Positions 50,749 through 60,059 of a DNA stretch of 64,000 bases are shown here, one piece after another. Source of the DNA: DATHXC01 sp035459965. Its GTDB lineage: Bacteria > Pseudomonadota > Gammaproteobacteria > Burkholderiales > Methylophilaceae. Below the pieces are notes generated by a model, which saw only the letters and a list, made by a program, of their open reading frames with translations, ran no database searches and was not told where the DNA came from. How positions within the stretch are numbered: the first letter of the stretch is position 1; every line of letters begins with the position of its first letter. The DNA is taken from contig DATHXC010000002.1 in the NCBI GenBank assembly GCA_035459965.1, positions 124,001 to 188,000 on the forward strand, given 5' to 3'. Made by a program: the position numbers and the translations under genes.

Positions 50749-51423
50749 CTATTGGCAACTTACCTGTTTGATTTCGCTACCGGGAAAATCCGGCTTAAGT
50801 TTTTCAATCTCAGCCACCATGTCGGGTGCCATGCTATTGATGACCAGGCTGGCCTGACCTTGTTCCTGATTTCTCAGGGCTTTGACCGCAGAACGTACAC
50901 CGCGGGTCTGTAAATCTTCCAGGCGCTTGGTCGCTAACTGCTCGTCTTTATACACACCCAGCGAAATAGCATAACGCCACTGAGGCTCTTGCACAATAAA
51001 GATATCGTCTATGCCTAAATTTCTAAGTTCTTCCATCTTGTCCTGGGCCGCCTGTAGCGACTTGGCGCGCGGGATATAAATCCAGTAGCGCGCAGATTCT
51101 TTTGTCGTTTGTTGCTTGGTGATGGCCTGTAGCGAAAACTTGAATAACACATTGCGTGCTTTAGGCAGATTGCCCGCAGAGAAGCTACCCCATTCGTAAC
51201 AGGCTGTCTGGACCAGTGCTGCTGGTGCAGCCTGGACTGTACTGTCACCTGTCGCGTCTTTTTTCGGCATGGCTTCTATGTCTTTGGCCGTGAGCAGTTT
51301 AACCTGCTCGGGATGTATCGGCTGCAAGCCAATATGCGCGCCGTTCGAAGTCGCCTGGCTCAGGTTGAAATACGCGAAGAGCGCTACATTTGCCAACAAC
51401 AGCAAGCCGACAATCCATTTCAT
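50749..51423 (-). CDS. SPOR-domain membrane protein
   Basis: 224 residues: N-terminal transmembrane helix (KWIVGLLLLANVALFAYFN), linker, and a C-terminal SPOR domain (about 130-205, ARYWIYIPRAKSLQAAQDKMEELRNLGIDDIFIV...ISLGVYKDEQLATKRLEDLQTRGV). SPOR domains bind denuded septal peptidoglycan. It overlaps the coaX gene by 4 nt; a coaX-SPOR order is common in betaproteobacteria. Confidence 0.85.
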   Translation of the reverse strand: MKWIVGLLLLANVALFAYFNLSQATSNGAHIGLQPIHPEQVKLLTAKDIEAMPKKDATGDSTVQAAPAALVQTACYEWGSFSAGNLPKARNVLFKFSLQAITKQQTTKESARYWIYIPRAKSLQAAQDKMEELRNLGIDDIFIVQEPQWRYAISLGVYKDEQLATKRLEDLQTRGVRSAVKALRNQEQGQASLVINSMAPDMVAEIEKLKPDFPGSEIKQVSCQ

Positions 51424-52223
51424 GAAGCTTCTCTTTCTAATAGTAATAGACCTTGCAGTACCAGATTGTCCGCAATGATGATTTGGCCGTGACTTGGATC
51501 AAATGCAAAGCCCGTATCATCGTTTAAAACTTGCGCCAGCAATTCGGCATCCCCACCTGTGATGATACAACGTGGCAACGCTTGTTGCTGTGCCGACGCA
51601 TGGTGTTGCAAGTTTTTTAGCATTAATTTTACTGCCCCTGCCATGGCACTCACTGCGCCGCTATACACAGCATCGCCTGTGTTACGCGGGAAAATCTGCA
51701 AGTTGCCAGGATATTCGCCGATTCCAGCCGTGCGCTGATACAGGCTGTCCTGCATCAATCGAAAGCCGGGGACGATCATGCCACCCAGGAAAATACCGCT
51801 TTTGTTTTCTGCATCCAGAGCCAAAGCATCAATAGTCAGAGCTGTACCAGCATTAATCACTAAGCAGGGGGCATGGTAGAGATGCCAGACAGCGATTATC
51901 GCGGCCCATCGGTCAGTGCCCAGTTGTTCGGGCTGCTCATAGCTATTGCTTACCCCACAAGCGTGCAGGCTTGATTGCACCCATGTGGCTGGTATCGCTA
52001 AATGCTGCAATGCAGCCACCAGCTTGGCCGCCATTTCGGCTCCAGCAACATTCGAAACCACCGCGCTATTACAACTACGCCAAACCAGCGGCGCATCGTC
52101 CGCTTTAAACTGATCATTCAGGCATACACCATCGGTTTGCAACTCGCCAGCAACATCAAAAATGCCCCACTTGGTGCGGCTGTTGCCTGCATCAATGGCG
52201 AGGATCATGCCGGGCTCATTCAC
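51420..52223 (-). CDS. coaX: Type III pantothenate kinase CoaX
   Basis: 267 residues; Met6 (52208) is an alternative start beginning at the family-typical MILAIDAGNSRTKWG. Phosphate-1 motif DAGNSRTKWG, GTDRWAAIIAVWHLYHAP, NAGTALTIDAL and GGMIVPGF mark the ASKHA-fold type III enzyme. It starts CoA synthesis with pantothenate plus ATP. Coupled by ATGA to birA, the usual pairing. Confidence 0.92.
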   Translation of the reverse strand: MNEPGMILAIDAGNSRTKWGIFDVAGELQTDGVCLNDQFKADDAPLVWRSCNSAVVSNVAGAEMAAKLVAALQHLAIPATWVQSSLHACGVSNSYEQPEQLGTDRWAAIIAVWHLYHAPCLVINAGTALTIDALALDAENKSGIFLGGMIVPGFRLMQDSLYQRTAGIGEYPGNLQIFPRNTGDAVYSGAVSAMAGAVKLMLKNLQHHASAQQQALPRCIITGGDAELLAQVLNDDTGFAFDPSHGQIIIADNLVLQGLLLLEREAS

Positions 52224-53236
52224 TGCATTACCCCGCGCAAGCTGATCTCACCCGATGAAAAGCGCTGTTCGCCGCTGGCGGTATTCACCAGTAGCACGCC
52301 ATCCGGCGCAATGCCCGTCACTACGCCTTGCAACTCGCGGCTGTCGGGCATGATTAGTCGCACTGTCTGGTTCTGGTAGGCATGGTGCTGTGTCCACTCC
52401 TGTCGCAGGCTTTCAAAACCATGGGCCTCAAATTCGCTCAGCACATCGGCCAGATGTTTTAACAGCACACCGAGCAAAATATTGGGGTCAATAGGCTGCA
52501 GCATCACCGTTGCCAGATCGGTGGCGGGCTGGTCGATATTCTTGCGTAACTGTTCCGGCAATTTCAGGTTGATTCCGATGCCAATCACCGCGGCACTCGG
52601 CCCTTCCATATCGCCCTGCAGTTCGATGAGTATGCCTGCCAGCTTGTCGTAACCGCCGCCTTGCGAGCGCACCAGTACATCATTCGGCCATTTGAGTTGC
52701 GCCTTCATCAAGCCTAGCTCATGCAGGCCGCGTATCAAGGCCACGCCCACTGCCAGACTCAAGCCAGAAAGCGCAGAAGCGCCGGATTGAAAGCGCCATA
52801 ACAGTGAAAACGTCAGGCTGGCACCTAAGCCTGCCTGCCAGCTACGGCCGCGCCTGCCCTTGCCGCGCGTCTGCAGTTGCGCTGCCACGCAGGTAGCATG
52901 CGCAGCACTGGGGTGACCCAAACTGGCGTTGCCAGCGGCCTGCTTCATCAGGTAACTATTAGTCGATTCCAGAGTATCGTGCACCTCCAACTTGAACCAC
53001 GCGCGCTGCTCACCTATGGCTTGCAATATGGCACTTTGATCCAACAGGGTAATCGGCTCCGGCAGCTTGTAGCCACGCCCCCGCACCGAGAAAATCTCCA
53101 CACCCAGCGCTTCTGCCTCCTGTATCGCATTCCAGATCGTTGAGCGTGTGACCTTGAAATGCGCAGCCAGCGCTTCGCCAGAATGGAAGCGGCCGTCGGA
53201 GAGGAGATGCAGGATAGGGAAGGTGAAATTGTTCAT
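52220..53236 (-). CDS. birA: Biotin-protein ligase / biotin operon repressor BirA
   Basis: 338 residues from the ATG at 53236 (a TTG at 53245 adds three). N-terminal winged helix (GRFHSGEALAAHFKVTRSTIWNAIQEAEALGVEIFSVRGRGYKL) and a catalytic ligase domain with GKGRRGRSW, KWPNDVLV and GIGINLKL. Joins biotin to acetyl-CoA carboxylase carrier protein. The DNA-binding domain suggests it also represses biotin genes. The gene starts 105 nt from glnS, on the opposite strand. Confidence 0.93.
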   Translation of the reverse strand: MNNFTFPILHLLSDGRFHSGEALAAHFKVTRSTIWNAIQEAEALGVEIFSVRGRGYKLPEPITLLDQSAILQAIGEQRAWFKLEVHDTLESTNSYLMKQAAGNASLGHPSAAHATCVAAQLQTRGKGRRGRSWQAGLGASLTFSLLWRFQSGASALSGLSLAVGVALIRGLHELGLMKAQLKWPNDVLVRSQGGGYDKLAGILIELQGDMEGPSAAVIGIGINLKLPEQLRKNIDQPATDLATVMLQPIDPNILLGVLLKHLADVLSEFEAHGFESLRQEWTQHHAYQNQTVRLIMPDSRELQGVVTGIAPDGVLLVNTASGEQRFSSGEISLRGVMQ

Positions 53237-53340
53237 GCTTTTCAAGCTATATTTTCGTACTATATTAGCATAGCAAGCGAAGCACTTTCGGCTCGCCGCT
53301 CAGTGTAAAATAGCCTTTAATTCATTATAAGCAAGCAGCC

Positions 53341-55107
53341 ATGTCATCAGATAAGACCCCACTCCCGCCCGCCTCCAATTTTATCCGCCACATAGTCGAG
53401 CGCGATATCGAACAAGGTACCTATGCCAGCCGCCATTGGGCGGGCTCTCCAGGCGATGCCGAATATCAGGCCACAGGCTCTCCAGACCCGGCCAAGATAC
53501 GTACGCGCTTTCCGCCCGAGCCTAACGGCTACCTGCATATCGGCCATGCCAAATCCATCTGCCTCAATTTCGGCCTGGCACGCGATTACGGTGGCGTATG
53601 CCACATGCGTTTCGACGACACCAACCCGGAGAAGGAAGAGCAGGAATACGTCGACAGCATCACCGATGCCGTGCAATGGCTGGGCTTCGGCTGGGATGCC
53701 TTTGATAAATCGCACCTGTATTACGCCAGCAACTATTTCGATTTCATGTATCGCGCAGCAGAAGCACTGATCATCGACGGCCATGCCTATATCGACCAGC
53801 AGACCGCTGATGAGATGCGCGCCAGCCGCGGCACCTTGACTGAGCCAGGCAAGGATTCCCCTTGGCGTGACCGCCCTGCCGAAGAATCACTAAAGCTGTT
53901 TCAAGAGATGCGCGACGGTGTGCATGCCGACGGCAGCATGGTGCTGCGCGCGAAGATCGACATGGCCTCGCCCAACATCAACCTGCGCGACCCTGCCATC
54001 TACCGCATCAAGCGCGCTACCCACCACAACACCGGCGACAAGTGGTGCATCTATCCCATGTACACCTACGCCCATCCGCTGGAAGACGCGCTGGAAGGCA
54101 TCACCCACTCCATCTGCACGCTGGAATTCGAAGACCAACGCCCCTTCTACGACTGGGTGCTGGAGCGCCTTGCAGAGGCGGGTTTACTGGCCAACCCGTT
54201 GCCCAAACAATACGAGTTCGCACGGCTCAACCTCACCTACGTCGTGCTCTCCAAGCGCAAGTTGATCGACCTGGTAGAGAACAAGCACGTCAGCGGCTGG
54301 GATGACCCACGCCTGCCCACGCTGGCTGGCGCACGCCGCCGTGGCTACACACCAGAAGGCTTCCGCCTGTTTGCTGACCGCATCGGTGTTTCCAAAGCCG
54401 ATTCGTGGATCGAATACACCATCCTCGAAGACTGCATGCGCGAAACCCTCAACGAATCCGCCGAACGCCGCATCGCCGTGCTCGACCCGATCAAGCTGGT
54501 GATCGACAACTATCCGGAAGGCCAATCAGAGGATTGCTTCGCGCCCAACCATCCGCTCAAACCGGAACTGGGCAAGCGCACTGTACAGCTCACCAAAGAA
54601 CTATGGATAGAGCGCGAAGACTTTATGGAAGTACCGAGCAAAGGCTATTTCCGCCTATTCCCGGACGGCATGGTACGCCTACGTTACGGCTACGTGGTCA
54701 AATGCACCGGCTTCGAAAAAGATGCTGATGGCAAAGTCACCACCGTGCATTGCGAATACCTGTCAGACACTAAATCCGGCACACCAGGCGCAGACAGCAT
54801 CAAGGTCAAAGGTAATATCCACTGGGTATCCGCCGCGCACGCCTATGCAGCTGAAGTACGCCTTTACGATCGCCTGTTTAAAGAAGCTCACCCCGGTTCT
54901 GGCGACCGCGACTACCTGGATGACCTCAACCCCAACTCAGTACAAACCATCACCGCACAACTGGAGCTGGCCCTGAAAGACGCCAAACCGGAAGAACGCT
55001 TCCAGTTCGAGCGTCATGGTTACTTTGTAGCGGATAGCAAGGATAGCCAGCCGGGTAAGCCTGTGTTTAACCGCACAGTCACGTTGCGGGATGCTTGGCA
55101 AAAATAG
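53341..55107 (+). CDS. glnS: Glutaminyl-tRNA synthetase
   Basis: 588 residues. Class I motifs HIGH (66-69, PPEPNGYLHIGHAKS) and a KMSKS-type VLSKRKL, plus YDWVLERLAEAGLL and the C-terminal anticodon-binding beta-barrels. The N-terminal region is about 20 residues longer than E. coli GlnS. Attaches Gln to tRNA-Gln, so this host does not need the GatCAB route for it. Its stop is 9 nt before the foreign-looking cassette. Confidence 0.96.
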   Translation: MSSDKTPLPPASNFIRHIVERDIEQGTYASRHWAGSPGDAEYQATGSPDPAKIRTRFPPEPNGYLHIGHAKSICLNFGLARDYGGVCHMRFDDTNPEKEEQEYVDSITDAVQWLGFGWDAFDKSHLYYASNYFDFMYRAAEALIIDGHAYIDQQTADEMRASRGTLTEPGKDSPWRDRPAEESLKLFQEMRDGVHADGSMVLRAKIDMASPNINLRDPAIYRIKRATHHNTGDKWCIYPMYTYAHPLEDALEGITHSICTLEFEDQRPFYDWVLERLAEAGLLANPLPKQYEFARLNLTYVVLSKRKLIDLVENKHVSGWDDPRLPTLAGARRRGYTPEGFRLFADRIGVSKADSWIEYTILEDCMRETLNESAERRIAVLDPIKLVIDNYPEGQSEDCFAPNHPLKPELGKRTVQLTKELWIEREDFMEVPSKGYFRLFPDGMVRLRYGYVVKCTGFEKDADGKVTTVHCEYLSDTKSGTPGADSIKVKGNIHWVSAAHAYAAEVRLYDRLFKEAHPGSGDRDYLDDLNPNSVQTITAQLELALKDAKPEERFQFERHGYFVADSKDSQPGKPVFNRTVTLRDAWQK

Positions 55108-55116
55108 ATTATAAAA

Positions 55117-55707
55117 ATGGCTCAAGATAATTTGATAAGAGATTTTAAGACTGATTTAACTAATATATCTTTGAATCAAATTACTGACCGAATTATTGAT
55201 CAAGGCAACTGCCAAGGCATATCACTAGAAGCATCTGAATACATCAGAAATAAAGTTTCTGATGTATTCAATATCTCAAAAGAGTGTGTATTAATTGTTG
55301 GTTCAGCAAAGCTTGGGTTTAGTATTTCGAAAAAAAAAGATAAGCCTAGATATAGAGAGTTTAGTGATTTATCTGATATTGATGTCGCCATTGTCGATAG
55401 CACATTGTTTGACAGTTATTGGGAAGACATCTTTAATATCTACTGTGAAGGCCATCCTTGGAATGAAAAAGAGTCTTTTCAATTTTATTTTTTCCGTGGA
55501 TGGATAAGGCCAGATAAGTTTCATAAGAATATTGAATTTCCTAAGGGTGATGCTTGGTGGAGAGCTTTTGGGGAATTAAGCAGAGATATTAATATTGATA
55601 GAAGAAAGGTCCGCGGAGGACTATATAAATCGGATATTTTTTTACGCCGATACCAAGAAATCTGTCTAAAACAATGCATTTCTGATATCACGCTTGGAGC
55701 AATTTAA
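55117..55707 (+). CDS. Nucleotidyltransferase-like protein in an AT-rich cassette
   Basis: 196 residues. VGSAKLGFSI (Gly62-Ser63) followed by DLSDIDVAIVD (Asp87, Asp89) is the GS...DxD signature of the Pol-beta nucleotidyltransferase fold; a third catalytic acid is not obvious, so activity is uncertain. The rest has FYFFRGWIRPDKF, WWRAFGELSRDI and KVRGGLYKSDIFLRRYQ, a pattern I do not link to a named family. Sequence is visibly AT-rich against flanking genes. Two bases separate it from the DUF262 gene, so they act together. Confidence 0.7.
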   Translation: MAQDNLIRDFKTDLTNISLNQITDRIIDQGNCQGISLEASEYIRNKVSDVFNISKECVLIVGSAKLGFSISKKKDKPRYREFSDLSDIDVAIVDSTLFDSYWEDIFNIYCEGHPWNEKESFQFYFFRGWIRPDKFHKNIEFPKGDAWWRAFGELSRDINIDRRKVRGGLYKSDIFLRRYQEICLKQCISDITLGAI

Positions 55708-55709
55708 TA

Positions 55710-56699
55710 ATGAAAACGGCTGCTACAAATAAAAAAGTCCGAGAGTTAATAACTTTGCTTAGAGATAAGAAGCTAATCCCGCGCCCGGATTTTCAAAGAA
55801 GATTGGTATGGTCTACCGAAGACAAAAACAACTTCATTGATACTCTACTAAAAGGCTATCCTTTCCCAGAAATTTTCATTGCCGATAGCAGCGTAAACCT
55901 AGCAACTGGTGATGGATTGCAGGTTTTAGTTGATGGTCAACAACGAGTAACTACGCTATTTGAGTACTTTAACAATTCAACTAGCCTAAAGCTAAAAACG
56001 ATACCTGCCTACAACTCACTAAGCTCTGATGCGCAGCGTGATTTTTTAAATTATGACGTAGCCGTAAGAGATTTAGGTGCAGTTACTATAGAGGAAATAA
56101 AAGAGGTTTTTAAACGCATAAACGAAACAAGTTATCCATTAAACCCAATGGAGCTAAACAATGCAGTTTATGAAGGTGCTTTAAAGCATTTTGCCGAAAA
56201 AATAGCTGAAATGGATTTTTTCGAAAATCACAGAGTTTTTAATGCCCATGATATGAAACGCATGGGAGATGTTAAGTACATTCTTTCTATTATCGCAACT
56301 ATGTTTGTAGGCTACTTCAACCGTGACGAAGAGCTAGAGAGTATCTTGGAGCGATTCAATGATGATTTTCAACATGCAGATGAAATTAAACAAAGAATCA
56401 ATTTTGTTATTTCATACTTAGAGGACTGTTTATTCGAGAAAGAATCTCGAATATGGAAAAAAGTTGATTTATTTACAGCTTTTATTGAAATTGATGCTAT
56501 AGGCAGTGAGAACATACCTCCTCCACCAGTTACAAAGAAAAATCTAAAGAGTTTTTATGATCAGGTAGGTCTCGCCAGCATAGGTGAGGCAACTGGTGAA
56601 GCAAATGAGTACTATCTTGTCGCCGTACAAGCCACAAATGATAAAGCTAGTAGATTAACTCGTGGAAAAATCATAAGAAACGTTATATTGAGAGGCTAA
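55710..56699 (+). CDS. DUF262-domain protein (GmrS-like), partner of the nucleotidyltransferase
   Basis: 329 residues. DUF262 hallmarks: PRPDFQRRLVWS (25-35), VDGQQRVTTLFEY with DGQQR at 75-79, and FKRINETSYPLNPMELNNAVY. DUF262 is a ParB-like nucleotide-binding fold in GmrSD, SspE and BrxU defence nucleases. Here the usual HNH DUF1524 domain is absent; the C-terminal half is helical. So the effector may be the partner or the DUF262 fold itself. AT-rich, like its partner; defence role is inference. Confidence 0.8.
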   Translation: MKTAATNKKVRELITLLRDKKLIPRPDFQRRLVWSTEDKNNFIDTLLKGYPFPEIFIADSSVNLATGDGLQVLVDGQQRVTTLFEYFNNSTSLKLKTIPAYNSLSSDAQRDFLNYDVAVRDLGAVTIEEIKEVFKRINETSYPLNPMELNNAVYEGALKHFAEKIAEMDFFENHRVFNAHDMKRMGDVKYILSIIATMFVGYFNRDEELESILERFNDDFQHADEIKQRINFVISYLEDCLFEKESRIWKKVDLFTAFIEIDAIGSENIPPPPVTKKNLKSFYDQVGLASIGEATGEANEYYLVAVQATNDKASRLTRGKIIRNVILRG

Positions 56700-56713
56700 T
56701 TACCTCTTATCAA

Positions 56714-57289
56714 ATGCATACAAATATTAAATTAGAGAATGCTTATCGCCTGCTTAACCACGGCCCCACCGTCCTGGTCTCCACCGCACACGGCGAACAA
56801 CGCAACATCATGGCTGCCGCCTGGAATATGCCGTTGGATTTCGACCCGCCCAAGGTGGCCATTGTGATTGATAAAAACACCTACACCCGCGAGCTGGTTT
56901 TAGCCTCCGGCAGTTTTGCCATCAATGTGCCCTGCCGTGCGCAGGCTGAGATGGTGGTAAAAGTCGGCGGTAGCTCTGGCCGTGAGTTGCTGGGTAAGGA
57001 AGCTGACAATAAGTTTGATGCATACCAACTGCCGACTTTTGCTGCGAGCAGGATCGCAGCACCATTGCTGGAAGGCTGCGTGGCATGGCTGGAGTGCAAA
57101 CTGATTCCCGAGCCGCATATACAGGACACTTATGATCTATACCTGGCCGAAGTGGTGGCTGCCTGGGCAGATGACCGCGTGTTCTCGGATGGACGTTGGC
57201 ATTTTGAAGGCCATGATGAGCTGCGGACCTTGCACCATGTGGCGGGTGGGAATTTCTTCATGCCCGGTGAGAGTTTGCAGGTTAAGTAA
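56714..57289 (+). CDS. Flavin reductase-family (FMN split-barrel) protein
   Basis: 191 residues. NHGPTVLVSTAHGEQRNIMAAAWNMPLDFDPPKVAIVI and YTRELVLASGSFAINVP are the DIM6/NtaB-type flavin reductase pattern, with VAWLECKLI and a C-terminal HHVAGGNFF. It would bind FMN and reduce it with NAD(P)H or act as an FMN-dependent oxidoreductase; substrate unknown. Base composition returns to host-like exactly here. First gene after the cassette. Confidence 0.85.
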   Translation: MHTNIKLENAYRLLNHGPTVLVSTAHGEQRNIMAAAWNMPLDFDPPKVAIVIDKNTYTRELVLASGSFAINVPCRAQAEMVVKVGGSSGRELLGKEADNKFDAYQLPTFAASRIAAPLLEGCVAWLECKLIPEPHIQDTYDLYLAEVVAAWADDRVFSDGRWHFEGHDELRTLHHVAGGNFFMPGESLQVK

Positions 57290-57768
57290 ACCTCCCACTA
57301 CTTTCCCCTTAGCCCACGCCGAGTAGCGGAGTCGAAATGGGAAATAAGGCGAGCACTGTTTGAAGTCCGCAGTAGCTCACGGCTTGTGTGAGCTGCCAGG
57401 CTGAGTTGCGCAGCCGCCCATTTTGATGAGCAACGCAGGGAAGCCGTCAGGCCGTGGGGTTGGGGTGCCGCTTTCTTTGGTTACTTTCTTTTCAGGCAGT
57501 TAAAAGAAAGTAACTAGCTGTCGGGCTACCCCCGACCTGTTACCGATTGCCGCGTGGGTAACAAGTTACCCACCCTACCCAATACCTGTTTTATTAAGTC
57601 ATACAAAAAACCCAAGATCATGCCGCCAGAACCCGCACCGTTATTGGCTCCCAGGGCAGGTATTTTTCATGATTTCCTGCAATATCCTTAGACGTTCTTG
57701 ATATAACGCTGCACAAGATTATTTGTTATGCTTGTTGCATATCAACCATTTTAAGCGACAGGTACCTC
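57290..57768. other. 479-nt non-coding region with structured repeat-like element
   Basis: No convincing gene. Three strong stems: 57480-57492/57502-57514 (13 bp, GTTACTTTCTTTT type), 57521-57525/57531-57535 (TCGGG/CCCGA) and 57554-57562/57565-57573 (GTGGGTAAC/GTTACCCAC). The CTTTGGTTACTTTCTTT core recalls intergenic repeats recurring in proteobacterial genomes, recollection not a search. The last about 150 nt should carry the cysK promoter. Confidence 0.6.
57480..57514. repeat. Long hairpin of a dispersed-repeat-like element
   Basis: 13-bp perfect stem GTTACTTTCTTTT / AAAAGAAAGTAAC with a 9-nt loop. The AT-rich stem with no downstream T-run is unlike a terminator. Only one copy occurs in this window. 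Confidence 0.6.
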
Positions 57769-58701
57769 ATGAGAATCGCCAACAATACTGCCGAACTCAT
57801 CGGCAATACCCCGCTCGTTAAACTCAATAAAATTGCGGCTGGTATCGATGCCACGATCGCTGCCAAGCTGGAATACTTTAACCCGGCGCATAGCGTGAAA
57901 GACCGTATTGCGGTGGCCATGATCGACGCACTGGATGCGGCGGGCAAGATCAAGCCGGACACAATAATATTGGAACCAACTAGCGGCAATACCGGTATCG
58001 GCCTCGCCATGGTGTGTGCAGCACGCGGCATCAAGAGTGCGTTTGTGATGCCGGAAACCATGAGCCGTGAGCGTAAACTGATACTCAAGGCCTATGGTGC
58101 GGAGTTGTTCCTGACACCGGGGCCAGAGGGCATGACGGGCGCGATCAAGAAGGCTGAAGAGCTGGCAGCGGCTGACCCACGTTACGTGATTGCTCAGCAG
58201 TTTGAAAACCCCGCCAACGCCGAGATACACCGCAAAACCACAGCAGAAGAGATCTGGCGCGATACGGATGGCAAGGTGGATATTTTCGTCTCAGGTATTG
58301 GTACCGGCGGCACCATCACCGGCGTGGGTGAAGTGCTGAAAGCGCGTAACCCGGATATCCAGATCATCGCAGTAGAGCCTGATGCCAGCCCGGTGCTTTC
58401 TGGCGGGCAAAAGGGCCCGCACCCGATCCAGGGCATAGGCGCAGGCTTTGTACCAGCAATATTGAATACTGAGATTTATGATGAAGTGATACGGGTTAAA
58501 AACGATGATGCCCTGAACACCGCGCGCCTATTGGCTTCTGGCGATGGTCTTTTAGTAGGGATTTCTTCTGGTGCGGCTACTTGGGCTGCGCTGGAAGTAG
58601 CCAAACGGCCAGAGAACAAGGGCAAGCTGGTAGTGGTGATTATTCCGTCATTTGGTGAGCGTTACCTGTCGACGGTACTTTATAGCCATCTGGAAGTATA
58701 A
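57769..58701 (+). CDS. cysK: Cysteine synthase A (O-acetylserine sulfhydrylase)
   Basis: 310 residues. PLP Lys44 in FNPAHSVKDRIA, EPTSGNTGIGLAMV phosphate/substrate loop, GTGGTITGVGEVL cofactor phosphate loop and ISSGAATWAALEVA near the end. It converts O-acetylserine and sulfide to cysteine. AGGT precedes the ATG. Monocistronic, with convergent DUF4010 gene after it. Confidence 0.95.
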   Translation: MRIANNTAELIGNTPLVKLNKIAAGIDATIAAKLEYFNPAHSVKDRIAVAMIDALDAAGKIKPDTIILEPTSGNTGIGLAMVCAARGIKSAFVMPETMSRERKLILKAYGAELFLTPGPEGMTGAIKKAEELAAADPRYVIAQQFENPANAEIHRKTTAEEIWRDTDGKVDIFVSGIGTGGTITGVGEVLKARNPDIQIIAVEPDASPVLSGGQKGPHPIQGIGAGFVPAILNTEIYDEVIRVKNDDALNTARLLASGDGLLVGISSGAATWAALEVAKRPENKGKLVVVIIPSFGERYLSTVLYSHLEV

Positions 58702-58725
58702 GGATTATCTCGATTGGTGCTGTGT

Positions 58726-59967
58726 TTAGAGCAACCCCAGCCATACAGCCACCAATATCAAAACTAGCCCGGGTACCACCTGGCTTGCATAACGTGTTCC
58801 GCCTGACTGCATGGCGACAATACCTTTCACTATGGTATTGGAAGTAAGCCCGACCAATACAGGCAGCACTGCATCTTTAAGCATCATCTTGTTATGCGCA
58901 ACCAAGGTTGCGACTGAGGCTGCTGATGCATGCGCATCGACAAGACCGGAGAACCCCGCCGCAAACAATACACCGCGCGGCCCATACCAAGCGGTTAAGG
59001 CAGCTGAAACCAACATTACCGAGCTAAGGATGGCTGCAAATACAATTGCCGTTTTAAAGCCGAAGGCATGACCGCTATTGCCCTCGTGGTCAACACCCTT
59101 AATCGATAGCCCTTTAATGGTGAACACGAGACTATACAAGGCTGCTACAACACCCCCGAACAGCAAAGGCTTATAAAGTAGCTTAATCAGGTCTGGCTGT
59201 ATGAAGAAAATGATGAGTGCCGTTTGCAATATGGTGGCGATTGAGGATAGCACTGCGCCTGCAACTGCAGCCGGAAGTTGGGTCGGGGCTTTTGCAGCAC
59301 GAATGCCCATAGCGTGAATGGTCGCTGTACTTGATATAAAACCTGATGCAAATCCAACCAGTGGCAGCCCGTAACGATAGCCGAGGATACGTGTGGCTAT
59401 ATGCCCAATTGCGCTAATGCCCATGATGAGCACAATCAGACTGACAATGGTGTGCGGGTTGATTGCCTGAAAAGGCCCCATAGGCAAGTCTGGCGCTAAT
59501 GGCAATAGAATCAATGTTGCTGCCAGAAACAGGATGGCGTCGTGCAGCTCTTGCTCTGACAAAACACTTTTAACGAAATTGTGGATACGGGATCGGGCGA
59601 GCAGCAAACTTACCAGGACTGTTCCGAGCCCTGCGGATAAAAGCGGCTTGCTCATGGCAAGGCCGCCCAACAGGCAAGTAAGCAGCAAAGCTATTTCAGT
59701 GGTCATCCCCGGATCCTGATCACGCGTGCGCCGATATGCCACTAGCGCCAGCTGGCCGACGATTAGCAGCGCGATGCCGAGCAGTATTGTTTCGCCAAGC
59801 ATGACGCTGACCGCGCCTAAAAGGCTCGCTATAGCAAAAGTACGGATGCCTGCGGCTTTATGGCCAGACCTGGTTATTTTGCGGCGTTCTCTCTCGGCCC
59901 CTATTAGCAGGCCGATACCTAATGCAACGCATAATCCCAGAATGAGATTATAAGAATCAATCAACAT
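58726..59967 (-). CDS. MgtC/SapB-DUF4010 membrane protein
   Basis: 413 residues, about 12 transmembrane helices. N-terminal MgtC-like part (LGLCVALGIGLLIGAERERRK...GIRTFAIASLLGAVSVMLGE) joined to the DUF4010 domain (GFASGFISSTATIHAMGIRAAK...FAAGFSGLVDAHASAASVA). Suggested roles are magnesium homeostasis or transport, none firmly shown. Converges on cysK. Confidence 0.85.
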   Translation of the reverse strand: MLIDSYNLILGLCVALGIGLLIGAERERRKITRSGHKAAGIRTFAIASLLGAVSVMLGETILLGIALLIVGQLALVAYRRTRDQDPGMTTEIALLLTCLLGGLAMSKPLLSAGLGTVLVSLLLARSRIHNFVKSVLSEQELHDAILFLAATLILLPLAPDLPMGPFQAINPHTIVSLIVLIMGISAIGHIATRILGYRYGLPLVGFASGFISSTATIHAMGIRAAKAPTQLPAAVAGAVLSSIATILQTALIIFFIQPDLIKLLYKPLLFGGVVAALYSLVFTIKGLSIKGVDHEGNSGHAFGFKTAIVFAAILSSVMLVSAALTAWYGPRGVLFAAGFSGLVDAHASAASVATLVAHNKMMLKDAVLPVLVGLTSNTIVKGIVAMQSGGTRYASQVVPGLVLILVAVWLGLL

Positions 59968-60059
59968 TCAGCTGGTGAAGTGAAATGACCGTAATGAGGA
60001 GTGATGTTCATCCATTCATTATGCAACACATGAGTTAGGCCACAGCATCATTGACGTAG

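Noticed and set aside
50382..50771. Rightward Gly/Ala/Leu-rich ORF antisense to the AK-rich protein
   Set aside because: Reverse reading of PAKPKA repeat codons; the minus frame has a strong ribosome site.
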